From: an uncultured Verrucomicrobia subdivision 3 bacterium | GTDB lineage: Bacteria; Verrucomicrobiota; Verrucomicrobiia; Limisphaerales; UBA11358 | DNA: 64,000 nt | Assembly (NCBI GenBank): GCA_903878805.1 | Contig: CAIRJF010000011.1 | Coordinates: forward strand, 1-64,000 | Reading direction: 5' to 3' | In this document: piece by piece, positions 55,762 through 64,000 of the stretch | How the letters are laid out: each line of letters starts with the position of its first letter | How positions within the stretch are numbered: position 1 is the stretch's first letter | The notes under the pieces: generated by a model | Databases searched by the model: none | What the model was told of the DNA's origin: nothing | The model's input: only the letters and a program-made list of their open reading frames with translations | Made by a program: the position numbers and the translations under genes

Positions 55762-57045
55762 ATGACCATTGTCCGCTGGTTTTTTTCCAAGACCGTCCGC
55801 GAGGCGTGTGCGGTGCAAAAGCATTACCGCCGTCTGCTCACGGCGCAGCGCGACGTCCTCGCGCCGCCGGCAATTGCCGCCGTGCAGGCGAAGCTGGAAG
55901 AATTGCGCGCCGCCATTGCCGAAGGCCACACCGGAAAAATCCGCATCAAGGCCGAGGAACTTCAGTTCGCTGCCGACAAAAACCTTAAGCCGTATCCAAA
56001 CGCGGCGTGGCGCGAGAATGTGGAAGTGCTTTTGGTCGCGCTCGCCGTGGCGATGGCAATTCGCACATTTTTTCTCCAGCCGTTCAAGATTCCCACCGGT
56101 TCGATGCAGCCGACGCTTTTTGGCGTGAATGCGTTTCCTGATTATTCGCGCACTTGGGAGGCGGCCCGCTACGGTCAAGAGGAGCGGGCGCGAGCCGAAT
56201 TTGAAAAGCAGCTTCAAGCCGCAAGAACCATGGTGATTCCGACCGGCTGGCAGCGTATCAAAGAATGGTTTGAAGGCGTCTCCTACGTTCATATCGTAGC
56301 CGACACGGACGGAACCGTCGAGGTTGGCCCGGTCACGCGCCTGCTCATCTTCAACCTCAAGCAGTCCTACACGCTGGGCGGCGTCGCCCACACGCTCTGG
56401 TTTCCGCCCGATTACGGCGAGGCGCCGGGCGACATCGAAGCATTGACGTATCGGGCCGGGATTTTCCCTGGCCGCGTTTTTCACAAGGGCGAAGATGTGG
56501 TGAAACTGCGGATGAGCATCGGCGACCATTTGTTTGTGGACCGGATGTCATACAATTTCCGAAAGCCGTATCGCGGCGACACGATTGTTTTTGAAACCGC
56601 CGGCATTCCCGAGGACAAGCGCGAAATGTATCGCATTCCGGCGGATCAATTCTACATCAAGCGGCTCGTGGCGTTGCCCGGCGAAAAAGTTTCCATCGGC
56701 GACGACCGTCATTTACGCATCAATGGCCAGCGACTAGATGCCTCAACGCCGCATTTTGAAAATGTCTATGGCTTCAATCCCTCCGAGCCGCCGCAACCCA
56801 GCCATTGGTCCGGGCATATTAACGGCGCGATTGCCCAACAATATAGGTTCGGCGATCTCCCCATGTTTCCGAATGCGGATACGGTCTATGAAGTTCCGCC
56901 CGGCGGCTGCATGCCGATGGGCGACAATACCTGCAACAGTCTGGACTCGCGTTTCTGGGGCGCCATCCCGGAAGATTATGTCATCGGCAAATCCTTCTTT
57001 GTCTATTGGCCGCTGACCGGGCGCTTCGGCTGGGGCAACCGTTGA
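55762..57045 (+). CDS. lepB: Signal peptidase I, enlarged form
   Basis: LepB cleaves signal peptides after export. The 427-residue protein has a membrane helix before the active site (about 88-106) and the catalytic IPTGSMQPT with Ser114. Box C follows as GDHLFVDRMSYNFRKPYRGD, then FYIKRLVALPGE with the general-base Lys300, and GDNTCNSLDSRFWG near the end. About 140 residues separate the Ser box from box C, many more than in most LepB proteins. There is also an N-terminal extension of about 80 residues. The catalytic dyad is intact. Confidence 0.92.
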   Translation: MTIVRWFFSKTVREACAVQKHYRRLLTAQRDVLAPPAIAAVQAKLEELRAAIAEGHTGKIRIKAEELQFAADKNLKPYPNAAWRENVEVLLVALAVAMAIRTFFLQPFKIPTGSMQPTLFGVNAFPDYSRTWEAARYGQEERARAEFEKQLQAARTMVIPTGWQRIKEWFEGVSYVHIVADTDGTVEVGPVTRLLIFNLKQSYTLGGVAHTLWFPPDYGEAPGDIEALTYRAGIFPGRVFHKGEDVVKLRMSIGDHLFVDRMSYNFRKPYRGDTIVFETAGIPEDKREMYRIPADQFYIKRLVALPGEKVSIGDDRHLRINGQRLDASTPHFENVYGFNPSEPPQPSHWSGHINGAIAQQYRFGDLPMFPNADTVYEVPPGGCMPMGDNTCNSLDSRFWGAIPEDYVIGKSFFVYWPLTGRFGWGNR

Positions 57046-57054
57046 TTCAGTGCG

Positions 57055-57837
57055 ATGAAAGCGGAAACTGTTCTCGTCACCGGCGCTTCCTCCGGCATCG
57101 GTTTGGAACTCGCAAAATGTTTTGCGGCGGACAGATCAAATTTGGTTCTCGTCGCGCGCAACACGGACGCTCTGGAAAAGCTAGCTGAAGAATTGCGTCG
57201 TGAACACGCCATCGAAACCCACGTCCTCACCGCCGATTTGGCGCGACCGGAATCGCCACAAATCATTTTTGACGAATTGCAGGTCAGAAAAATCAGCGTG
57301 GACGTGCTGGTTAACAACGCTGGTTTTGGACTTCACGGCGGCTTCGCGGAACTACCATTGAAGCGGCAGTTGGAAATTATCCATGTCAACATCGCGGCGC
57401 TCGTGGAACTCACCGGGCTTTTTCTTCCCGGCATGATTCGGTGCCAGCGCGGCGGCATCTTGAACGTCGGTTCGGTCGCCGGATTTTTGCCCGGCCCGAA
57501 CATGGCGGTTTATTATGCGAGCAAGGCGTTCGTGCTCTCGTTCAGCGAAGCGCTCCACGAAGAATTGCTTGGTAGCGGCGTCAGCGTGACCAATCTTTGT
57601 CCCGGCCCGACGGAATCCAACTTCTCGCAGGTCGCCCGCAGCCATCGCACCCGCGAAACCCGCGTGGAAAAAATGTCCGCCGCCGCCGTGGCGCAAATTG
57701 GCCATGCGGATTTCCGGCGCAACCGTTGCCTGTCCGTGCCGGGAATCAAAAATAAAATCCTCACCGTGGTTGGCTCAAAGATTCTGCCGCGCGCCGCCGC
57801 CCGAAAACTGGTCAAGCGCTACAACAAATTGACATGA
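57055..57837 (+). CDS. Short-chain dehydrogenase/reductase
   Basis: The 260-residue protein is a classical SDR: NAD(P)-binding VTGASSGIGLELA near the start, NNAGFGLHG in the middle, the catalytic Ser in VGSVAGF and YYASK with Tyr and Lys, and LCPGPTESNF. The downstream helix is typical of the DltE/YqjQ-like SDR group. The substrate is unknown. It begins nine bases after lepB on the same strand and is followed by aroB after a gap. Confidence 0.88.
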   Translation: MKAETVLVTGASSGIGLELAKCFAADRSNLVLVARNTDALEKLAEELRREHAIETHVLTADLARPESPQIIFDELQVRKISVDVLVNNAGFGLHGGFAELPLKRQLEIIHVNIAALVELTGLFLPGMIRCQRGGILNVGSVAGFLPGPNMAVYYASKAFVLSFSEALHEELLGSGVSVTNLCPGPTESNFSQVARSHRTRETRVEKMSAAAVAQIGHADFRRNRCLSVPGIKNKILTVVGSKILPRAAARKLVKRYNKLT

Positions 57838-57887
57838 CGCGGAATTTCAATTTTTGACACGCGCCCGCCGCTGTTTATCCTTTGACC

Positions 57888-58967
57888 ATGCGTATCGTTC
57901 CCGTTTCGCTCGGTAGCCGCAGCTACGCCATCAAGGTCGGTGGCGGTTTGCTCACGCAACTTGGCGCGGAGTGCGCGGCGCTCAAGCTCGGCCAGCGCTG
58001 CGCGGTCATCACGGATGGCAATGTCGGTAAAAAATTTGCGAAGGCCGCGTTGAAATCACTTTCCACTTCCGGCTTCCAACCGGTGCTCATCACTGTTCCC
58101 GCCGGGGAAAAATCCAAGCGCATCACCGTCGTTGAAAAATGTTTCGACGAACTCGCAAAACACCGGCTGGAAAGAAAATCCTTCATCGTCGCGCTCGGCG
58201 GCGGCGTCGTCGGTGATTTGGCCGGATTTGTCGCGGCAACTTATTTGCGTGGCATCCCGTTCGTGCAAGTCCCGACCACGCTGCTCGCGCAGGTGGACAG
58301 CTCCGTCGGCGGAAAAACTGGTGTCAATTTGCGCGCCGGCAAAAATCTTGTCGGCGCATTTTACCAGCCGCGCCTCGTGCTGTGCGACTTGGACACGCTA
58401 AAAAGTTTACCGAAGCGCGAATTTATTTCCGGTCTTGCCGAGGTCATCAAATACGGTGTGATTTACGACGCGATTTTGTTTGCGCAGCTCGAAAGCAATC
58501 TGCCGAAAATTTTGCAGCGTGATGAGAAAACGCTTTTACAAATCATCGCGCGCTGTTGCGAGATCAAGGCTGATGTCGTCGGCCAGGACGAAACGGAAAG
58601 CAGCCTGCGCGCGATTCTGAATTTCGGCCACACGCTCGGCCATGCGATTGAAAACAGCTCCGGCTATGGAAAATTCCTGCACGGCGAGGCGATTTCGATT
58701 GGTCAGGTCGCGGCGGCAAAGCTGTCGCAAAAAATCCTCGGCCTACCGTCGGGCGAGGTGGCGCGAATTGAAAAATTATTGGTTCAATCGGGGCTGCCGG
58801 TAAAAATTAAATTAAACGCGGCACAGCGGAAAAAACTGTTCGCCGCGATGCTGCTGGACAAAAAAGTCAGCGGCGGGGAAGTTAAATTTGTGCTCGCGGA
58901 AAAAATTGGGAAGGTTGTCTGGGGGCAAAAAGTGCCGCTGGCTTTGATTGAATCCGTGTTGGTCTGA
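57888..58967 (+). CDS. aroB: 3-dehydroquinate synthase
   Basis: AroB makes 3-dehydroquinate from DAHP with NAD and zinc, step two of the shikimate pathway. The 359-residue protein from the ATG at 57888 has the Rossmann segment GGGVVGDLAGFVAATYLRG, TTLLAQVDSSVGGKTGVNL, GLAEVIKYGVI and the zinc ligand segment LNFGHTLGHAIE with HGEAISIG. A TTG two codons upstream is a weaker alternative start. It probably forms part of a lepB-SDR-aroB cluster and pairs functionally with aroK at 48.8 kb. Confidence 0.95.
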   Translation: MRIVPVSLGSRSYAIKVGGGLLTQLGAECAALKLGQRCAVITDGNVGKKFAKAALKSLSTSGFQPVLITVPAGEKSKRITVVEKCFDELAKHRLERKSFIVALGGGVVGDLAGFVAATYLRGIPFVQVPTTLLAQVDSSVGGKTGVNLRAGKNLVGAFYQPRLVLCDLDTLKSLPKREFISGLAEVIKYGVIYDAILFAQLESNLPKILQRDEKTLLQIIARCCEIKADVVGQDETESSLRAILNFGHTLGHAIENSSGYGKFLHGEAISIGQVAAAKLSQKILGLPSGEVARIEKLLVQSGLPVKIKLNAAQRKKLFAAMLLDKKVSGGEVKFVLAEKIGKVVWGQKVPLALIESVLV

Positions 58968-58973
58968 AAATTT

Positions 58974-60107
58974 TCAGCGCAGGCTTTTGTTGAGGTTGCC
59001 CGCGTAGCCGGTGAGTTCCAAGTAGGCGGAACCGATTTCTTTGCCCGCATCGTCGCGAATGCGGCACGCGCCTTCCCAGTAGGCGAGATTGCCGCCGCCG
59101 GTGATTTCCTGATTCTCCGCAAGCGGCTCCAGCAGAAAATTCACCGGCAGCCCGGATTGCGGATCGCGCGTCTGCACCTTCATGCTGATGGGATAATTCG
59201 CGCCGGTTAGCGGACTCGACCATGTCCGCTGCGTTTGCATTTTGAATTCCGCCGACGGCAGTTGCGTGACGACGCCGTTCGTGCTGACCCAGGCAAGTGT
59301 GGAAAAATCATCCTGCGAACCATCTTTGCGGCGCATCCGGTAGGCCATGATTTCACGGCCATCCTTGAACTGCAAACAGCACCAATCCCAACCGACTTCG
59401 CCCGTGCCGAGCTGGCTGCTGCTGATTTCGTGATCCATCCACGCCTCGCCGTGAACATGACTTGTTTCGGAATTAAATTTCACCGTCCCGTCAGCCTGCA
59501 AACGCGGAAACGTGAGGTAATAACTCGACGCCGTGGGGTCAGCGGCCTTGCGCGAAACAGAGTTTTTTCCGAATACAACGAGCGGTTTGCGGGGTTGCAA
59601 ACTCAATTGAAAGCCCGTTTCGCCATCCAGCGGGCCGCGCAAATCGATCGTCTCGCGATTGGTGTCGGTCATTCGGAGCGACCAGTTGCCGTTGCGGATG
59701 TTGAGTCCGTTCGTCGCCGAAAACGCATCCCAGCCGTCACGATTCAAGCGCTGTTCGTGAACAAACTTTCCCGACTTCACGTCGAGCAGCGCCATGTGCG
59801 CGAGAAATAATTTGTCCGCGCCGAAATCGGGATTGTTTGCATTGGTAGAATTTGCCGGCGCACCCGCGCTCCGAAAAAAAGTTGCCTGAAAACCGAAACG
59901 CCTGCCATCGTCCCCGAAAAGATGGCCGGTAATATACCACCATTCGATTTTGAAATCGTCATGGCTGCCGTGATCGCGCGGAAAGGAAAAAACTTTGCCC
60001 GCTTGCGGCAGCGCAAAGCCGTCCGAAGTTTTGTCGGCGGTTTGAGCGTTCGCTTTCATCAGCAAAAAAAAGAACAGCGTCAAAATAATTGAGATAGTTT
60101 TTTTCAT
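58974..60107 (-). CDS. AttH/CrtC-type lipocalin-like secreted protein
   Basis: The 377-residue protein from the ATG at 60107 has a signal peptide (ISIILTLFFFLLMKANA). It resembles AttH/hydroxyneurosporene-synthase-like lipocalins: IEWWYITGHLFGDDGRRFGF, DKLFLAHMALLDV, SHVHGEAWMDHEIS and GWDWCCLQF. It lies one base after the ABC permease gene, an arrangement seen in AttEFGH-type clusters, so it probably works with the transporter on a lipid or isoprenoid-like compound. No CrtC catalytic assignment is made. Confidence 0.85.
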   Translation of the reverse strand: MKKTISIILTLFFFLLMKANAQTADKTSDGFALPQAGKVFSFPRDHGSHDDFKIEWWYITGHLFGDDGRRFGFQATFFRSAGAPANSTNANNPDFGADKLFLAHMALLDVKSGKFVHEQRLNRDGWDAFSATNGLNIRNGNWSLRMTDTNRETIDLRGPLDGETGFQLSLQPRKPLVVFGKNSVSRKAADPTASSYYLTFPRLQADGTVKFNSETSHVHGEAWMDHEISSSQLGTGEVGWDWCCLQFKDGREIMAYRMRRKDGSQDDFSTLAWVSTNGVVTQLPSAEFKMQTQRTWSSPLTGANYPISMKVQTRDPQSGLPVNFLLEPLAENQEITGGGNLAYWEGACRIRDDAGKEIGSAYLELTGYAGNLNKSLR

Positions 60108-60108
60108 G

Positions 60109-62760
60109 TCATTCTTCACGATCCGCCGCCAAGCCGGAACCCCAGCGGCCAACGAAATAAGCCACGACCGTTCCCGCGCCGATGACGAGCATCCCCAAGG
60201 CGGCAAGTTGCGGCCACGGAATGGCAAATTGCAGCGTCCAGCCAAAACTTTGTTTGTTGATGACGTAAATTAAAATCCAGCCAAGACCTAGACTGACAAT
60301 CATGGCGACCGCCACTCCGCAGGTCGAAAGCAGCGCGCCTTCGATGGCCGTGGCCCAGGCCATTTCGCGCCGTTGCCAGCCGAGCGCCCGGAGCGTGGTA
60401 AGTTCCGCACGCCGGTCCAATAGGATGCTCGACAGCGTCATGCCGAGGCCGATGACGGCGACGATGATGCCGATGAGTTCGAGCGCATACGTCACCGAAA
60501 AAGTCTGGCGGAAGATGCGGAGAATTTCCGAGCGCAGGTAGCGGTTCGTCAAAATCGAGAGACCGGGAAATTGTGCGGACAAATCGGCCTGCACGTTTTC
60601 GGGCGAGACATTTGTTCGCGTCATCACAATCACGCTAGTCGCCAGTTCGTCGCTGAACCACGCGGCGAAGTGGCGGCGCTCAACGACCAGCGAGCCGCGT
60701 TCGTTGCCGTAATCGGAAAAAATTCCGGCGATGGTTAATACTTTTTCGCCGCCGGGCGTTGGAATTTTAATTTTATCGCCGCGCCGCACCCGGAAGCGTT
60801 CGGAAAAACTTTCGCTGGCGAGCGCGAGATTTTCGTTTTGAGCGAAATGGTAAATTTTTTCATCGCGTGGCGGATTTTGCCATGAAAGATTCGGGTGACG
60901 CCGGGTGAATTCCAAATCCACGCCCACAAGCATCGTGCTGATGCCGCCAATCTCGATGGCCGTTGACTGCATGACGTTGGCATCGGCCAAGTTGGGATTG
61001 GCGACGATGGCGTGCCAAGTCGTCGGCGAGATACGGTTTTGGGTGGCAGCGCTTTGCGCACCGTCGCTGCTGATATAAAGATCGGCTTGAAACGTGTTGA
61101 TAATCCAGCCGCGCATAGTGGTCTCAAAACTGGTGACGAGAATGATCATGCCTGCGGCCATCGTCACCGCGCAGAGCAGGCCGGCGGCGGCGAGCCGATG
61201 ACGACTGGAAGTTTTTCGCAGATGGCTGGTGGCAATTTTTGCGGCCACGGAATAGTTGCCGGCGAATCGCAGCATCTGCGCGAGTTGTCGCAAAACTTGG
61301 CTGCATAAAATTCCACCGCCGAAAATCAAGCCCAATGCCGCCGCGTAGCCGCCGAGCGGAAAACGCAGCGCGCCGGAAAAGCGCAACGGCGGCAGCAAAA
61401 CCAGCAATCCGCTGGTCGCCAACAACCACAAGGCAAATGGCGCCGATTGCAAAAGCGATTTGCGTTCCTGGTTTTCTGCGTGACGCGAAAGAATTTGCGC
61501 GGGCGGAATTTTGGCGGCCTGCCGTGCGGGCCACCAACCGGCCACGAGGCTTGCAGCGAGAGCGAGCCCGATGGCGATAAAAAATTCTCCGGCATCCAGC
61601 CGCGCGGAGTTCACGGTGGTCGCGTAGTAGAGGGTGTTGACAGTTTTTCCGATGAAACGCACGGCAAATTGCGCGCCGCCCCAGCCAAGCAATACGCCGA
61701 GTGCGCCGCCAAAAAAACCGAGCAGCATGGCTTCCAGCAGCCACGCGCGGCGAATAATTTTTTCCGTCACGCCGAGCGAGCGCAGCACGCCAATTTCCTC
61801 GCGCCGCCGGACGACCGCGCCGTCTAGGCTTTGAAAAATCAGATACAAACCGACGAGCAAGCCGACGAGTGAAAGAATGGTGAGGTTCATGCGGAATGCG
61901 CGCGTCATCGTGGCGGCGCTGGCACGGCGGTCAGCCGGCGAAAAAACAGTCCACCGATTTTTACCCAGCGCGACAAGCTGGTCGTGCAGCTTTCCGCGGC
62001 GGGCATCGGCATCTGCGCCGTCGGCCACGATGAATTCGATCCGGTCCAGCTTGCCTTCGCGATGCGCGAGCCGTTGCAGCGCGGGTAAATCCATCATCAG
62101 CAAATCTTCCGGCGGGTTCGGGCGCGCGGGGGATGTGGGAATCAGTCCCGCAACTTCGAGGTTCGCCACATTTTCATCAATCACCACGGGAAATGCGTCG
62201 CCGATTTTTAAATTTGCCTTTTCCGCCATCGTCTGGCTGATGAAGACCGCATTTTTTTTGCGCAGCAAATTCCAGAATTGATTTCCACCCGCGTAATTGG
62301 TTCCCGCGCTTTGCTGGTCAAACCAGCCGTGGTCGGCCTCGCTCGCGGACGCGAGATTTTGGATTGCGACCAAATCCAGGCCAAGCAAATGGAACGACTG
62401 GCGCGAACCAATCATCTCCTCCCTTTGCGTGTGCGGTTTGCTAGCGGTGGTCTCGACAACGGGAATGATTTCCACCGCGTCATCGCCGAGCGCGGAACGC
62501 AATTCGCCGAGAACGGAAACGGGCAGTTCGCCGGCGGGCGCGCTGATTTGCCAGTCGCTTTGCTGCGTCAGCAGGCCGGCAAAGTTCTGAAAGCTGGAAA
62601 CGGTGGCGCGGTTCGCGAGGCGAATGGAAAAAAATACGGCGATGCCGAGCGCGAGAATAAAAATTTGCAGTGCCGTCGCGCGCGGCGCTGAACGCCAGTG
62701 CCGCAACGTGAAGCGTCGCAACAGCAGACCGATGGTGGCGAGCGGGCGCAGTTCGTTCAT
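60109..62760 (-). CDS. FtsX/LolE-family ABC transporter permease
   Basis: The 883-residue protein has two FtsX-type halves, with about 8-10 transmembrane helices. These include LTILSLVGLLVGLYLIFQSL, AWLLEAMLLGFFGGALGVLL and AIEGALLSTCGVAVAMIVSL, with large periplasmic domains before and between them (about 50-280 and 555-750). It belongs to lipoprotein/lipid-type exporters (MacB/LolE-like, COG0577). It overlaps the ATPase gene by four bases (ATGA) and is followed by the lipocalin-like gene. The cargo is unknown. Confidence 0.92.
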   Translation of the reverse strand: MNELRPLATIGLLLRRFTLRHWRSAPRATALQIFILALGIAVFFSIRLANRATVSSFQNFAGLLTQQSDWQISAPAGELPVSVLGELRSALGDDAVEIIPVVETTASKPHTQREEMIGSRQSFHLLGLDLVAIQNLASASEADHGWFDQQSAGTNYAGGNQFWNLLRKKNAVFISQTMAEKANLKIGDAFPVVIDENVANLEVAGLIPTSPARPNPPEDLLMMDLPALQRLAHREGKLDRIEFIVADGADADARRGKLHDQLVALGKNRWTVFSPADRRASAATMTRAFRMNLTILSLVGLLVGLYLIFQSLDGAVVRRREEIGVLRSLGVTEKIIRRAWLLEAMLLGFFGGALGVLLGWGGAQFAVRFIGKTVNTLYYATTVNSARLDAGEFFIAIGLALAASLVAGWWPARQAAKIPPAQILSRHAENQERKSLLQSAPFALWLLATSGLLVLLPPLRFSGALRFPLGGYAAALGLIFGGGILCSQVLRQLAQMLRFAGNYSVAAKIATSHLRKTSSRHRLAAAGLLCAVTMAAGMIILVTSFETTMRGWIINTFQADLYISSDGAQSAATQNRISPTTWHAIVANPNLADANVMQSTAIEIGGISTMLVGVDLEFTRRHPNLSWQNPPRDEKIYHFAQNENLALASESFSERFRVRRGDKIKIPTPGGEKVLTIAGIFSDYGNERGSLVVERRHFAAWFSDELATSVIVMTRTNVSPENVQADLSAQFPGLSILTNRYLRSEILRIFRQTFSVTYALELIGIIVAVIGLGMTLSSILLDRRAELTTLRALGWQRREMAWATAIEGALLSTCGVAVAMIVSLGLGWILIYVINKQSFGWTLQFAIPWPQLAALGMLVIGAGTVVAYFVGRWGSGLAADREE

Positions 62761-63497
62761 GCCGCCGAGGTTTCCTTCACGATGATGCCATCGCGCATGT
62801 GTAGGGTGCGATGACAGATGCGCGCGGCGTCCGCGCTGTGCGTCACCATGAGCATCGCCGTGTTCAGTTCGGTGGAAAGTTCCGCGAGCAGGTCCAAAAT
62901 GTTTTCGCCGTTCACCGAGTCGAGATTGCCCGTCGGTTCGTCGGCGAGCAGCAAAGCGGGTTTGTGTGCGAGCGCACGGGCGATGGCGACGCGCTGCATT
63001 TCGCCGCCGGACAACTGGCCAGGAAACGCATCGGCGCGCGCGGTGAGCTTCACACGCTCCAGAAGCTCCATGCCGCGAACACGCCGTTCGCGCGGCGGGA
63101 AGTTGAGCAACTGCATGGGCAGTTCGACATTTTCAAACGCGGTGAGCGTGGGTAGCAGGTGAAAAAATTGAAAAATTGTCCCGATGCGTTTGCGGCGCAA
63201 TGCAGCCAGTTGATCGCTGGAAAGTTTTTCCAGTGCGGCATCCTGCAACAAAATTGAGCCGCTGTCCGCGCGGTCCACGCCGCCGAGACAATTCAGCAGC
63301 GTCGTCTTGCCGCAGCCGGACGGCCCCACCAGCGCGACGCGTTCGCCGGCCGCGAGCGTGAACGAGACTTCGTTCAGCACGCAGCGCGTCGCGTAATTTT
63401 TTGAAACGCGTTGCACGCGCAAAATTGGCAGCGCAGTTGGCGCCGGTGCGGACGGAATTTTCCCCGATTGCATCCACACAGATTCGCCCAGCTTCAC
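62757..63497 (-). CDS. ABC transporter ATP-binding protein (LolD/MacB-type)
   Basis: The 246-residue protein is an ATPase subunit with Walker [13 protein letters not shown]-loop [20 protein letters not shown], the signature [15 protein letters not shown], Walker [14 protein letters not shown] and the switch His in VTHSADAA. This layout is typical of the LolD/MacB/FtsE class that powers FtsX-type permeases. It is the first gene of an ATPase-permease-lipocalin operon and is divergent from trpG. Confidence 0.95.
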   Translation of the reverse strand: MKLGESVWMQSGKIPSAPAPTALPILRVQRVSKNYATRCVLNEVSFTLAAGERVALVGPSGCGKTTLLNCLGGVDRADSGSILLQDAALEKLSSDQLAALRRKRIGTIFQFFHLLPTLTAFENVELPMQLLNFPPRERRVRGMELLERVKLTARADAFPGQLSGGEMQRVAIARALAHKPALLLADEPTGNLDSVNGENILDLLAELSTELNTAMLMVTHSADAARICHRTLHMRDGIIVKETSAA

Positions 63498-63583
63498 GAG
63501 GCGTCAAATGGAATTGCAAAATAGAATTTCGCGCGCGAGCCTTAAGACTTTTCATTTTGCTGATTTGGATTAGATTGGCCGGA

Positions 63584-64000
63584 ATGATTTTGGTCTTGGA
63601 CAATTATGATTCGTTCACCTACAACCTCGTGCAATACTTGGGTGAACTGGGCGTGGAGTTACAGGTGCGACGCAATGACGAGATAAGCCTTGAGCAAATC
63701 CGCGCCCTCAAGCCGGAACGCATTTTGGTTTCGCCCGGCCCGTGTTCGCCGCGCGAAGCCGGTTTGTCCAACGACGTCATCAAGACTTTTGCCGGCGAGG
63801 GCGTTCCAATTTTTGGCGTGTGCCTCGGGCATCAGTGCATCGGCCACACATTTGGCGCAGAAGTGGTCGTAAATTATAGCATGATGCACGGCAAAACCTC
63901 GCCGATTAAACATAACGGAAAAGATTTGTTCGCCGGGATGCCCAACCCGTTTCTCGCCACGCGGTATCATTCGCTCGTCATCAAGCGCGACACATTGCCC
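63584..64000 (+). CDS. trpG: Anthranilate/aminodeoxychorismate synthase glutaminase subunit (partial)
   Basis: The gene runs off the end of the window; 139 codons are visible. It has the class I glutamine amidotransferase start [19 protein letters not shown], the oxyanion segment [12 protein letters not shown] and the nucleophile Cys in [11 protein letters not shown]. It also has MMHGKTSPI and RYHSLVI, typical of TrpG/PabA. It supplies ammonia for anthranilate (or para-aminobenzoate) synthesis. TrpG and PabA cannot be told apart without the rest of the locus. Confidence 0.93.
   Translation, partial: MILVLDNYDSFTYNLVQYLGELGVELQVRRNDEISLEQIRALKPERILVSPGPCSPREAGLSNDVIKTFAGEGVPIFGVCLGHQCIGHTFGAEVVVNYSMMHGKTSPIKHNGKDLFAGMPNPFLATRYHSLVIKRDTLP

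Noticed and set aside
1-64000. CRISPR array, prophage or integrase
   Set aside because: No regularly spaced repeats, phage structural genes or recombinase motifs were seen anywhere in the window.

Overview
The window is bacterial and gene-dense, with moderately high GC. It most likely comes from a Verrucomicrobiota bacterium, perhaps of the Pedosphaera/Limisphaerales type. The reasons are the alternative complex III operon, a Minf_1886-family gene, several PVC-type proteins, poor Shine-Dalgarno sites and short interspersed repeats. The phylum is an inference; no rRNA is present.

Layout. 1-11.6 kb: a partial tRNA, tRNA-Ser(UGA), then secE-nusG-rplK-rplA-rplJ-rplL-rpoB-rpoC, with a hairpin between rplL and rpoB and a clear terminator after rpoC. 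11.6-22 kb: an RluA-type pseudouridine synthase coupled to a double M16 peptidase, an M20 peptidase, a YncE-like propeller protein, YhbY, a DUF4139 protein, proS and an AT-rich uracil-DNA-glycosylase-like gene. 22-28.2 kb: a minus-strand operon phoH-ybeY-DUF502-recO-hybrid histidine kinase-metallophosphatase. 28.2-32 kb: a patchwork with an AT-rich orphan gene, a toxin-antitoxin pair with a frameshifted toxin, a DapF homologue without catalytic cysteines, a frameshifted small gene and a broken propeller/ferritin-like junction. 32-33.6 kb: an aldo/keto reductase and a non-coding stretch.

33.6-44.5 kb: a tightly overlapping respiratory operon encoding alternative complex III (actABCDEF), a small anchored protein, a CcoN-like membrane protein, a CcoO-like cytochrome and a monoheme cytochrome c. 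By motif alignment the CcoN-like protein has lost all six histidines that bind haem and copper in cbb3 oxidase, and the cross-linked tyrosine. It therefore should not reduce oxygen the usual way, although its operon and cytochrome partners are intact. This is the strongest candidate for an undescribed system.

44.5-64 kb: a DUF3302/HlyD/outer-membrane-factor export operon, queG-aroK, maf, a Minf_1886 gene with a 43-residue membrane microprotein, an FAH-family hydrolase, smc, an enlarged signal peptidase I, a short-chain dehydrogenase, aroB, an AttEFGH-like ABC transporter/lipocalin operon and the start of trpG.

Across the window two AT-rich single genes are each flanked by a 9-10 bp direct repeat that contains the start codon, which looks like one-gene insertions. 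Short genomic repeats also sit in frame inside ybeY and queG.
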